From Lineus longissimus (lineage: Eukaryota; Nemertea; Pilidiophora; Heteronemertea; Lineidae), in NCBI RefSeq assembly GCF_910592395.1, contig NC_088315.1, forward strand, positions 2,978,501 to 3,042,500: a stretch of DNA of 64,000 nt. Reading direction: 5' to 3'. Below are positions 49,601-61,600 of the stretch, piece after piece. Within the stretch, counting starts at the first letter, position 1. Each line of letters begins with the position of its first letter. Both the position numbers and the translations under genes were made by a program. The notes beneath the pieces were generated by a model. That model was not told the origin of the DNA. It worked only from the letters and a program-made list of their open reading frames with translations, and made no database searches.

Positions 49601-52600
49601 TCACTGTCGATGAAATTGGTCCATTTTGTAGTGGAAGAAATTGAATACTCTTGAGGCAAACTTCCCAGACAAGTTCCTGTATGTAATGATTTCAAATACA
49701 AAGTCGACAAGTTCCGGAGTATAATTTCCAAAAGCCGCTGGCTAGGATATTAAACACAGCGGTGGTAAGACATTTTATGATTTTACGTCTTTCGATTTTG
49801 ATGTTGTGAATGTTCGAAGAGTTGACTATTTAACGATCTTGGGCTGGTTGTTCAAACGACTTTTGTCACTAACCCTGGCGTTATCTCCTTCAGTTAAGTC
49901 CACAAATACAGTCAAGTTTAGTTCGTCAGTTAACGCCAGCAATATAGTGACATCTTTATTAGCATCGAACAGTACTGACATGTACAATTCATGCATAATA
50001 CACTCAAAAAGTGCTGCGTTCTTGATCAGCCTCCCGATGTAGCTAATCGATAGTCTCGTTATTTTCTGAGTAAATATCGGTGATCGTGATTGTATCTATA
50101 ATGTGCTGTATCGTGATTGTCATCACGATGTGTCAACACGGGAAATGTGGGGTTATTTGTGTATCTTGGAAGTGTGATGAAATAAAAAATGTTGGGGGTT
50201 TTCAAGGGAAAATAAAGATAGACATGAGATTTCGGGTGAATTTCCGATGAATAGCCTCCACTTCGAGCTGGCGGTTACCAATACTGAAAAGAGGAATGGA
50301 ACAAGGCGAAGGATAATGATCAACCTGCTCCCGAACTGAAAAGGATCTTGGACACTAGCCAAAAACAACCTCAACTGACATGAAGTATCGTTTGCTATCC
50401 CAGTAGAGCAACCTGCAAATAGATTTTCAATAGTTGTTGTTTTTGTTGAAGCTTATCCTGCCTGTTCCCTCTGATCTGAGAATACTGTGAGAGGCAGATG
50501 GAGATACCATGGTATATTACCTTTCAAGACAAGACCTAGACACGTTTTTTTTATGTTTATGACTGTGTGGAATGTTGGAAAAACCAGCTGAGAAAAATAA
50601 CATGGCGCTTCAGTTGAAAGAAATGATAATTGTTGAAATGGGAGCGAATGTGTTGTTTTTTGTCGGACACCTGTTCAAGAATGGATGATAGCAAAGTGGA
50701 TTTCAAAATCACCTTCCCCTTCAACCTTTTGCTGTGCTTGCCTATTTTGAGTAGAATACAAAGAAATGCCAGAGCCTTGCTGATGTACGCTAATGATGGT
50801 AATAACACATGAAGTCTGGATAATCTACATAATTATCGCGGCCTACTCCTTCAAGACTTCTCAGGAGACACAAATTAATCTTAACGATTCGGATGTATCT
50901 GTAGGTTTGGTTGTCAGATGTTTGTCTGACTGTTCTGATTGCTAGTTGTCTAATTAAGAAAACGACTGCGTTTCCAGGTAGGGATCAGATGTTTTTTACC
51001 ATTGCCTGGCACATTTCATTACAAAGTACTCGGAATTAGCCCACATTTTTTGCCTACAGCCCGAACTATTAAGGGAAACAGGCCAATAAAACCTGTAAAA
51101 GTAGTTCCTTACTAAATAATTTGGTAATAATGCTCTCGAGACTAAAAGGAAATGATGATGATCTGGTGTTCTGTACAGGTTTCATTGACGTTTTAGCTTG
51201 TGCCAGTGGCCTTCAAGATGGAAGCCCATTGTAGCATTCTACACTGTCAATTCTACTAGATTCCCATCTTGCTGTTTAAAATCTTTATCACATGCCATGC
51301 TTCGTCATTAAATGCAATTGACATGCTGATTAACGAGGCCGCGGCAATTATGACTGAACACTCCCTGATGTGCTTCAGTTGGTTATGTCCCAGGCTCCTA
51401 GATGTGTCAGATTGTTCTTTAATGAGTTGCATCCTCAATTAGTCATTCTTATTCTTGTACTCATTCCAAATAGCATTCCGCGACGTTACTATTTATAGCT
51501 CACAAGGTCATTTGAATAGGATATTGATGACGTTTTAGTCACGTGACAGTCGGACATCGACACTTATTTCTACGCATTTGAGCTTATTTCAAAGTCAATT
51601 ATCTTTGACCCTGCATTGTTTTTAGCATGAATGATACCATAGAGTCAGAGAGAGAAATATTCAGAACAATTATGTAGTATTTCCAACACTCGGACATGTG
51701 CCAGATTGAATCTAACTGCCCTAGTTAGAAAGCCTGAATCCATTACGAAACCGCATGTTTGTCCGACATTGCCTGTAATTTAGCGATGGGGAAATAGAGG
51801 GCAGCAGCTGCAGTGAACAACAGTTTGGGAAAAGACTGGCCAATGAGAGCAAAACCCCAAACATACGAGTATTTGTGTCCCCTCCAGTGGGAGAAACAAT
51901 GCCAATACCATACACACAATTTCCTCACATCTTGGGCTATCTGTCTTGCCGGGCGGAACTCACCCTCTGTGGGGGTGGAAGGGGCACTTCATCCGAACGG
52001 GTCCAGCAGAGACGCCTCAGCCAATAAGGAAGTGCTCTTCTACAGCTATCTTGGGACTTCGTCTTCGTCCGCTCTTCTCCTTCTTCAGCGTTCATAATGA
52101 TTATGAGACAAAAGGAGCAGTAGTATAGTTCAGGTACATGTTAAACAGTGGAGCCTCTCCATCATGACATATATTCCACTCCGCCTGTCGCCGGTAACTA
52201 AATCAAAGACACATAACCATATTATACGCTTTTCTTATCAATTCATCAAACAATGTTAGGGTTCAGTGTCGACAAACTTGGCAAGAAATTAGATTCGTTG
52301 CCAATTTTAACAATATTAATTGAATTTCCTTCTCATCAGTTCTGTGCGCGCCGGTCTTCTGGGTGGTTTCATTATGAATTTCATCACGAATATCTCAGTG
52401 AGCCAAAGCCAAAAAATGGTAAGGTGGTACACACAGCCCCAGGACAACTATAGCCTCTCTAAGCATTTATGTGTTCATGTATTCTGCCAGCCGATTTCTA
52501 CACCGAAGGGCGATAATTGTACTGGGCAATTCTCGCCTCTCTCCACCGGTTGTTAGAAAGGTATAGAATATCAGTGCAGCCTGGAGGCTCATCTCAGGTT

Positions 52601-55600
52601 CTCAACTCACTAAGGTATTCAAATTTTACGTTAGCTTACAAATCTTCTGATAGTTTCCAGTGTAATTTCCTTCTCTTTCACCCACATGGGCTGTTTTTGA
52701 TTTGAATTTGAATAGCACAGGAAGCTTAATCATAATTTGGTTTCTTGGTGAATTAATTGTTTAACAGTCTAACTAAATCAGTTATATGATACATGGTCAC
52801 GAAATAAAACATGTTTAAATCAGGCAGGTTTGTACAAAAACATATATTGGTTTAAGGGGCGCTCCATGTTGGGCATCGGCAAAGTCTCATCAAAACTGCC
52901 ACGACTACTCCGATTTTAAAATCTGATACAAGTCGACGCGGCTTTAATAAAAGTGGTTCACAACAGTACTTATGAACCAGTACTTGCTGGACGATGAGTG
53001 GTCTGACTTTCCCGGATTCATCCTCGACTTGAGTATGACCACTTTTCGTTTCCGCGTGTTGCACTCACAAGATGATTTCAATGGCACCTGAAGTAGACTG
53101 AACAAGAAGTTACCGGGCATGCTGGTCATTCCCAAATGCAGCAAATGGTCATTTCGTGTGCGCTGGATATCATAGTCAACAAGGTGTGGTTTATTGATAA
53201 TGACTGGTCACTGAGAGTCCAAGGAATCATAAAAACTTAACTGCTTCCTATATTCCCATATTTACAATTAAAAGTAATAAAGGAGGACTGGAGCCGGGTG
53301 CAAAATTGGTCATCATTCAGACTCTGATACGTCAAGTTAGAGGCAGGGTCGTGTTTATACAGCATTAAAGGTATAACTTGTACAAGTGCAAGTAGTTTTG
53401 ATTTACTGTGAGATGGTAGAGACCCATATTAGCAACTTTGTGTGACTCACTCTGTCCTACCTTGCTGCTAACTATAGACTCTCTCCAATGAAATCCATGA
53501 TAAAATCTCTAGGGTGACCATGTCAGGTGTAATAGCAAGAAGTAGCAGACAGTATATTTTTCCTCCCAAAAAAATTGAACGGAATTTGAGGTATATTTTA
53601 CCAATGCTTATATCGTTCTCTCCTTTGTCTTTGCAGTTGATAGGAATGGGCGTGCTTGGTGTCGGTGTGTGGTTACGGCTTGATCCAAAGACGAGTCAGT
53701 TTATAAATGCGGCAGACGGCCTCGATATGTATTACATCGGGACATACATTCTGATTGGTGCTGGTGGACTCCTCACTATCGTGGGGTTCGTCGGGTGCTG
53801 CGGTGCTTTCCAGGAGTCTGCATGGATGCTTGGAACAGTAAGAGAAACTTTTGTGTCTTTTTGTATGATTGACGCTAAAATATTGTCAAACACAAATGGT
53901 ACCATCAGAAAGTGCTCATCAAAAGCTTTCCGACGAGGAAGGTATTGCACTCCCCATCCATATGTTCGCCCTCTAACCTCGCCTCATTGCCATAACCCCC
54001 CAAGTTGTGCTATCGTCTGCCCTCATCGTCAACGCCTGTCAATACCATCTGCCCCGATTATGAGTAATCGCTAACGAGGGATTTCAGAATCGCTGAGTCA
54101 GCTATTTATGATCGCGGGGAAACCTCTTCGCAATGGTGACCTTGGGGACATTCATGAAATAGTTATGCACGTTGGGATTTAATGGTTGGCATTGGCGATT
54201 CTTACCGATGTTAGTGTTAAAGGGAGACAATAAGGATGAGCCAGGCAGTTGTATAAAGTCACCAATAGGGGTCTTTTCTAATCAGAGTACATCGAAACTG
54301 TCCAGACTTGTATGAAGGATATTCTTATTGCTGAATCAATAACAACCAAGGCTCTTTACTGTGCTTACTAGTGACCTGAATACTGCCAATATTAACCCGC
54401 AGCTCCTGCCTACAGTCCCACTTTAAATCGAAACATCTTCGTTAGCATACTGGCCTGGAGTAACATTGTGCTGTGTAGTGTTGACTGAAAATACTAAAAA
54501 ATAGGCATTTTGTTCCTAGATTGTATAGGAAAACTCACCACTCGGTGTAATCTGGCTGATAATGTGAGCCTGGGTGAACCATAGACTCTTTCACAAAAAG
54601 CAATATTTATGTGAACATTTCTGACCATTATATCCCCCTTCCCTATCACCAGATACATCAACCAGCTTGGTGTTATTTATGATGCTCTAACCAATATAAC
54701 AGAACGTGTCGAAGATCAAAAGATGATTGTTCCCCGCTATCATGTCCGCTTGACAAAACATCGGCCAAACATCTCCGATGAGATCGTTTTGAATTACAAA
54801 TGTTTGCTGAGACGGTATGTTATCTCAAAGCAGTTATGGGTTTTATAGCACCATTGGCGATAGGCTATGTCATGGCAAAGCAGTTATGAACTGGACAGCC
54901 GTTTGGATGCCGCAAAGTAAGAATTGCCCAACCAGTCTCAGCTTAAGCGGCAATGGAACAGGGTTTTATTTGGAAACCTGGACAGAGACCAAATCCAAGA
55001 TGGCCGCCATAGTGACCATCTTGGATCTTACTGGGCTTTCAAAGGGTACTACTGGTGCCACCTGGATGCACGAGGGTTAATTATCTCCTGTCTACTACAT
55101 TTTTAACGGCTTTGTTTCATTGCCACTTTAGGATCTCAAAATATAAAGTCTGCCTGGAGTCATACAACCACCAAACATCGATTTAATGGCTTCCAACTCT
55201 TTGGCGTAAATAATCTCCCACATCAAATATCGCCACCATTCTTAAATATGTTCACGCATCATTTGGAAATCATCTCGCCTCACCAGGTACTCTCTCGTTC
55301 GAAACTTATGGCTCACAAATAAATATTGCATGATAATTTCCATGACATTTCTGCTCATCGGTTAGCAGATGGTCTGTTATAGGCAGGAGGGTGCCCGATT
55401 ATGTCTTTGGAAAGCTCTTCAAAAGTTTTCAACTCCACAAGATTTATGGCTTGCTTTCTCTAAGACATATGGTCAGCAAGTAAGACTGGTTTTATGAGAA
55501 TCTCAGCCTTAATGCTCATTGGAGTCCTATGGTTTGTTTTACTTGATAGAAATCTCTCCCAAAAGACTCACAAGATGAAATTATCTTTGTTTAAAAGTAC

Positions 55601-58600
55601 AATACAACAAAAGTAATTCCCCCATTTGGATTCAGCGCATCATTCAGAGAGCGGGGTATAAATCTTTCAGAATTTCCTAATCAGTTTCAGAATTTACAAG
55701 TGAGATTTCTTTCTTAGTATTCATTAGTGGATTAAGCAGTTGATTTGGTTGAATGTATAGTCTATGTCACAAGAATGTGGCACTCTGATTTTTGGTGATT
55801 TCGCAAAGAAGCCATGCAATGCACACATATGAAATGACTTCTCAAATGCAAATGGTTCTGATTAATACGAAGACATGAAGAGGGACCAATAGATTCCACA
55901 AACGAGTAATAATTTTGTTGCAGCAACCTGCGACAATCATTGCTGCGATGAGCGGTAAGAGATCCGAGAGTTTTGTCTCATGCAATGATTAGCGCAGGTC
56001 ACAGTGACGACAATCTCTTGTTTGCGGGGCGCTTCAGCCTTAGATTCCAATTACCATATTCTGATAGAAGCCTCTCACCCTCGAGTTTCTCATTCAGTGT
56101 CTTTAATTACCTCATAGCAAATAGCCCCGCTGATCCGCATTGAAATTGAATCTTGCAGTGTTTACTCTTGCCTTAAAGTTTAGGCTTCTTTTGTCGATAA
56201 TTAGGGTAACGGCATCGGGGATCTTGATCTAGACATCTGAGAGTATCACGGGCGAACTTTCGATACTGAAGAGACGTATGTGCGATCAGAAATACGCAAT
56301 ACGGAGACATCAAAGGAGGAGTGTTGTGAGTTACCAGTCAGCCAGCTAGGTAGTTCTGCGTCACTGTACCCCACCCCCTCCCCCACCCGTCTCTAGACCT
56401 ACAAGGGTTATGGTATGGGTCGGGTCACAGCATCTGACCGAGTCACCCGTAGGCCAGATCCTACGGTAATATTAGCGTGTCTGTTCGAAGAACCATCTTC
56501 TTATGCAGCGCTTATGCAGCAAGCTCTGAATCATGGAAAAACGGTGTTATCATGTTCGCCTTTGCACGAATGATCTTGACAGGGTAAGCCGGGGGATACG
56601 CGTTGACTTGTAGGATTATTAGCAAGAGATAGCACTGGCCTTGTGATAACTTTGTGTCAACATCCTGATTTGTCAGTGTCACCAACTTGTGCAAATCATC
56701 AGTGTTTTGTTGAAGTTGAAAAATCGTTTAGCACACAAAGCCATCACCAAAAAAATCACCCCTGTGTTGCTTTTTTACAGAATGTTATTCAGCTGACAAA
56801 TCAAATTCACATAGAAATAGCAAGTATGGCTACTGATATACATGTGTCACCAATAAACCATGAATCTACCATATCAAACGATGATCTAAAAAGTGTCGGT
56901 TTCAGTCTTTTACTCTACCTTCTTTGATCTATGATATCCTATAAAAGATGCCATCAAAAAACCTAAATTGATTAGCTGCAGAATTTCTTCGATACCAAAG
57001 GCATATTCCTTTAGGATAGTGATGTTGGTTGGTTTCATCTTCAATTAAAGTCAAAGATCTTGATTGCTATGGTGGGGCTGCATGGTATGGGAAGTCGACA
57101 TGTCAGAAGATCATCTGCTCTTGGTCTATCTGTCTCTTTGCGGGTGATAAAGGAAATGCAACAGCCATATCGGGCCTAATGGTAATGATAATGATATGAC
57201 TTCTGTTCACGGCTTTTGTCTTTTTCTCTTTTCAGTTTTTCGTCATTCTTTTCCTCATTCTGTGTGCTGAAATTGCCGGTGGTGTGTTTGCATATCTTTA
57301 TAGTGAAAAGGTAAGGAGGTAATATACAATTACTGCTGCGATTTTGAGGTCACATGACATAAAGTAGCGATCTGGTTGGCCAAGTCCCGGTACGAGGCAG
57401 AATGCTTTCATCACCGGTTGGCTGTATCAGCCATGCAATTCTGTGTAATTCTTCAGTGGGATAAGGATTATGAACGAATCGGATTGCTAGGTGAAGTAGC
57501 AAACTATAAGCTCATTGTCTCTCAAACTTAAAGTTAAAGGGGCGTTTTTTTGCTATTGTTCACCTTGGAAATTCTCATGATAAAAACAACTTTTCTGCGC
57601 CATTCCAAGAGGATGGAAATATTCATTCATATCAGCAAGTTGTTCATTGATTCACATTCAATATTCATCACAAAACAAACATATCACAGAAACTTTTCCG
57701 TCAAGTTGAATTTGCGCTCGTGCCTGCCTATCTATATGTGCCCTCATCCACTCGAGTGTTTGATGAGAGCGTCCTTATGAAACTTGAAACTACATATAGT
57801 TCAATCAATTTCTTCTGTGATGGTGTTGAAGTGAAAAACCTCGTTATTGAGGCTTAAAGGGGATTTTGCACGTGCGTCGGGAGTCAAGCTGCTGAACAAT
57901 TACCTAGTCCCTCTCTTGGTGGCCGAAACTGCTCACTGTGAGCACAGCTGTACGTTGCCAAATTATGATCCCAAGTAATGCCATCATTTCCAATTTGACT
58001 GTGAAGTTATTAGTAAGGGTTGGAATAATATTACATACTCTGTGTATCTTTAATGGTGTTACTGTCCAGTTGCAACCAGTGGCTGTCAGATGACCATGTG
58101 TATTACCTGGTTGCTCTAAGGTATAAACGTGACGTAGCCATGACGAGTGTGATTGAAAAGCTCCACGAATTGGTTAAACCCCAGTCAATCATCATGTTGT
58201 CATGCGTTGCTCATCGCAGCAACAAATGTTTCTTGTTTGCAGAGCACTTTCCCGCCCAAGACTCCAACCCCTAAGTCTTCCAAGTGCGATGCCTAAAAGT
58301 GCAGACTCGACTAACCATCAGAACACTCCACCGACAGTTCCCATTAACGAGGTTGTAAAAAGGCTACAACGATTATTGGTGTGCAAGACTATTTGTTTGT
58401 ATTCCATCTAAAACTTGCGCTATGCAAAATCGCTTGTTTGTTCAGGGTGATAGCTGTAGATACGATGAACCGCATTTTAACCCAACATGTTCATTGCAAT
58501 CTTGTGCGACATCAGTAACCGTATCATCTGTTGCCGTTGACGTCATAAAACAACTGACTGCTTTCTCCCCCCTCCTTGGGAAATGAGCCGGCACATTTCT

Positions 58601-61600
58601 TACTTAGTGATAAAAATATACATCTCCTTTCTCGTAATAAAACTCGCATTAATTTTATCACAGCAGATCTCCTCTAAAATTCACAGTATTTTCATCAGAA
58701 CATTTCCTCCATAAAACGTCAATTATTTTCTCATTGAAATAGTGCTTGAATATTTGATAAGCACCTTATCCGTCGTCAATGATAACATTCCAGGGAAAGT
58801 TTTATGAGAGAAATCTGTTATGTGATGCTTTATAAGTAGCTTTATCAATTGTCTCTTAGCGACTCAGCAAAGTCACTTTATCACTTCAAACTATCGTTGA
58901 TTTAAGCACTACGGCAGAACTTGAAATGGTTATTTTTGTGAAGGAATTTAAGGAGGCTAGTTGATTTGGTAGTGTGGCAATTGAGGGGAAAGTATAGGTA
59001 ATAGCTATGTGGTCCAATCGGTGGTCTTCATGTGACTATTACGGCCCAGAAATCCAAAAACCTGGCGCTCACCTTATCCTGTTGTTGTAATATGCACGAT
59101 GTGCTAGTACCAACATCGCAGATACGGGACCACTCGCATTGCGTCATCCGGTCCACTAACTGCGTCCGGAGTGTAGGGCTATGTTGAATCCGGGATTTCC
59201 TCATCCAAGCTTGAAAAGCTGCGGCTACCCCATTCCTTATGCAAGACATTTATCTTATTTTCTTCCACTTTTCCAGCTCTCCGATAGAATTACAGATGGT
59301 ATAAAAAAGAGCGTCCAAGTAGATTATGGTTCCAATTACGGACGGACGCAGTCTGTTGATTTTATACAGAAATCAGTAAGTCTACGCTTCACTAATAGAA
59401 TTTTGCAATTGGTCAAGTAATCTGATACCCACATCAAGAAGTGCAGCTAGAAATGTATCTTGTTTTTCCCCCACTGAAGGTATCAGCATCAAAATGCAAG
59501 ATCAGTGATTGGAGCATTAGAGTTGTAGAGAGATGTAACGAATTCATCGTTGTCTTAGCACCTCTGAGGTCCAGCGTTTGACTGCTTTATTATGTTGGTC
59601 CCTGTAAAGACTTAAAGAGGGACTAAAGACAAGAGCTGGGCCGGGGCAGATTGGTGGACTCCAGGTGGCCAGTGCGCACAGTATAAGGGAACTAGGTCTG
59701 CTTGGGCTTAACGTTAGTGTTAACAGGGGCCTCGTATTCATAACAGGACTGATATACTGTGATATACGAGTAGAGACACCTGTTGGTCACTTGGTGAATG
59801 CTGATCTGGCCAACCTGTAGTCTCCCTTTGAAGTGTGATTTCGCAGGAGGTAATGGATCGTTTCCTTACTGCTCTCTTCTAGTACATATGCTGTGGTAGC
59901 AAGGGGCCGACTGATTACGTATTGTCGTCCTGGTTCCAGGGAGACCGATCGGGTTTCCTCCCTCCGTCCTGTTGTCTTTACGACACGCCACTATCCACGA
60001 TTAAACCATGCACATTACCGGTAACCGGTCCCAGCGAGACCAAAAATAAAAACATCCCAACCATACATACCTCTGTAAGTATGTTGTGGATGGTCACATA
60101 CAAAGGTTGTATCGAAAAAAAATTGATCTTCTTCAGAAGAACGGCCCTTTTGCTGTAGCAGGTGTGGTGAATATGTCTTGCTCTGTAAAGAACTGCACGT
60201 CAAACATAAACTCGACTCTCAGATGCAGTGGTTGAAAATCTGATAATCACGCCAGTCCACCCAAATTAGAGAAGGGATCAAAAGAAGGTTTTTTTATACT
60301 CCCTGAATGTGACCATATTCAGTGTTGCTATTAACCCTTCAGCGCTTAAATTGTTAACATTATGGCATGTTCGATTTGACCACAAATCAACCTAGATCCA
60401 AATTACAAAATATAGAAAGCGTTGATCGATTTATCAGGCAGTTGCAGTTTAGGATTGAATGGACAAATCCCTCAAGCCATTTTGTATTCCTAGTCAGTGC
60501 TTTTAACCCTTCAAGGCCTGAGGACATTGTTAAAGGAGTAGTGGGTGATAATTCCATGGGCAATTGCTTGATCGGGCCACGGATGTAGAGCAAACGATCG
60601 GGCTATGATTGCTCCCGGTCCATTGGGAATTGTTGCGCGACCGATGACATGCAATGGTGGGAAAGTTCATCCAGCCATCTCGGAATGTCCTCTGGCTTCG
60701 AAGGGTTAGAATGTTGCATATTTTGATTCCTAGTCTTTAGATTGAGCACGCGTCCTGTTTTTTCTAGTTAGAATGTTGTGGCAGTGTCGGCCCATCAGAC
60801 TACACAAGCTCAAGCTGGAGTAGGGTCAACACAAACAAACAACTACCAAACTCTTGTTGCAAATTAGACCCTGAATATGACGGAAAACGCACATTCTTCG
60901 AGACGTGCGTTGTGCTGGGTACGTCGGATGTTGGCCAGTATAACCCTGCCCTGCATAATACTGTAAGTAGTGACCTCTAGTGGTCATGCCTATCATTACA
61001 TTTTCCGTGTTAGCGCGGTGGACATGCTTTCAAAGCATGTTGCAGAACTGGACCTTTCTATTCTAGATTCTCTTGTCAAAATAGGAGCGAGTCAAAAAGA
61101 TGTTGTTAGACAGATTTGTCATTTCGCATACTCACTAGGCAGGAGAACCAAGAGTAAAATAGTCGTTTTCAACAAAGCTTTCTATGTTCATCCACCGTTG
61201 TTAGTTTCCTTCAGAGGGGTGCTCCTTTAAAAAGGTGCTGGAAGGACTGCATGTTTCTTTCAGCTCATTATTGTAATTTGATTAAAGAATGGTTCCTTAG
61301 CATGATTGACAAGAACAATATACCTGGGAAAACACTTTACTGGGATATCCTGTGTAACAGTATCAACAGTTTGCTTGCCGCTTCATTTGTAGGTATAATT
61401 CTCATCTTGATGGTACGTTATTGAAGGCTTGCATGATACTTCGATATAAAGGAGATCTTATGAAGCTTTGTTGATGTTTTGTATTTTGTCGATTTGTATT
61501 GGATGGATTAGAAAGTTCTGACCTTTTGGTCAAATTGAACAGAGGTATTGGCCATTAGTTCTTTTGGCTTGAATGTGACTGTATGTCTTTAAGTTCAATT

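Larger units (their letters stand above)
34688..53636 (+). other. Intron 1 of the plus-strand tetraspanin (18.9 kb)
   Basis: Holds the 386-bp poly-C element, several degenerate repeats, the (GTC)n repeat and the possible jelly-roll fragment at 43553-43858. The longest ORF (39328-39759, minus, 143 codons) shows no domain I recognise. Confidence 0.7.
53838..59276 (+). other. Introns 2 and 3 of the plus-strand tetraspanin
   Basis: 53838-57235 and 57311-59276 flank exon 3. Non-coding; ORFs here lack motif support. The third copy of the TACACTCCGG terminus lies at 59148-59175. Confidence 0.7.

Noticed and set aside
54940-55080. Small ORF containing CCAAGATGGCCGCC and an inverted CCAAGATGG-type pair
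   Set aside because: A short chance inverted repeat inside intron 2 with no coding support.
58244-58297. Acceptor-like ttgtttgcag followed by a short phase-0 frame (STFPPKTPTPKSSKCDA) in intron 3 of the plus-strand tetraspanin
   Set aside because: It stops after 17 codons and would truncate the protein before the large loop; probably a cryptic site.
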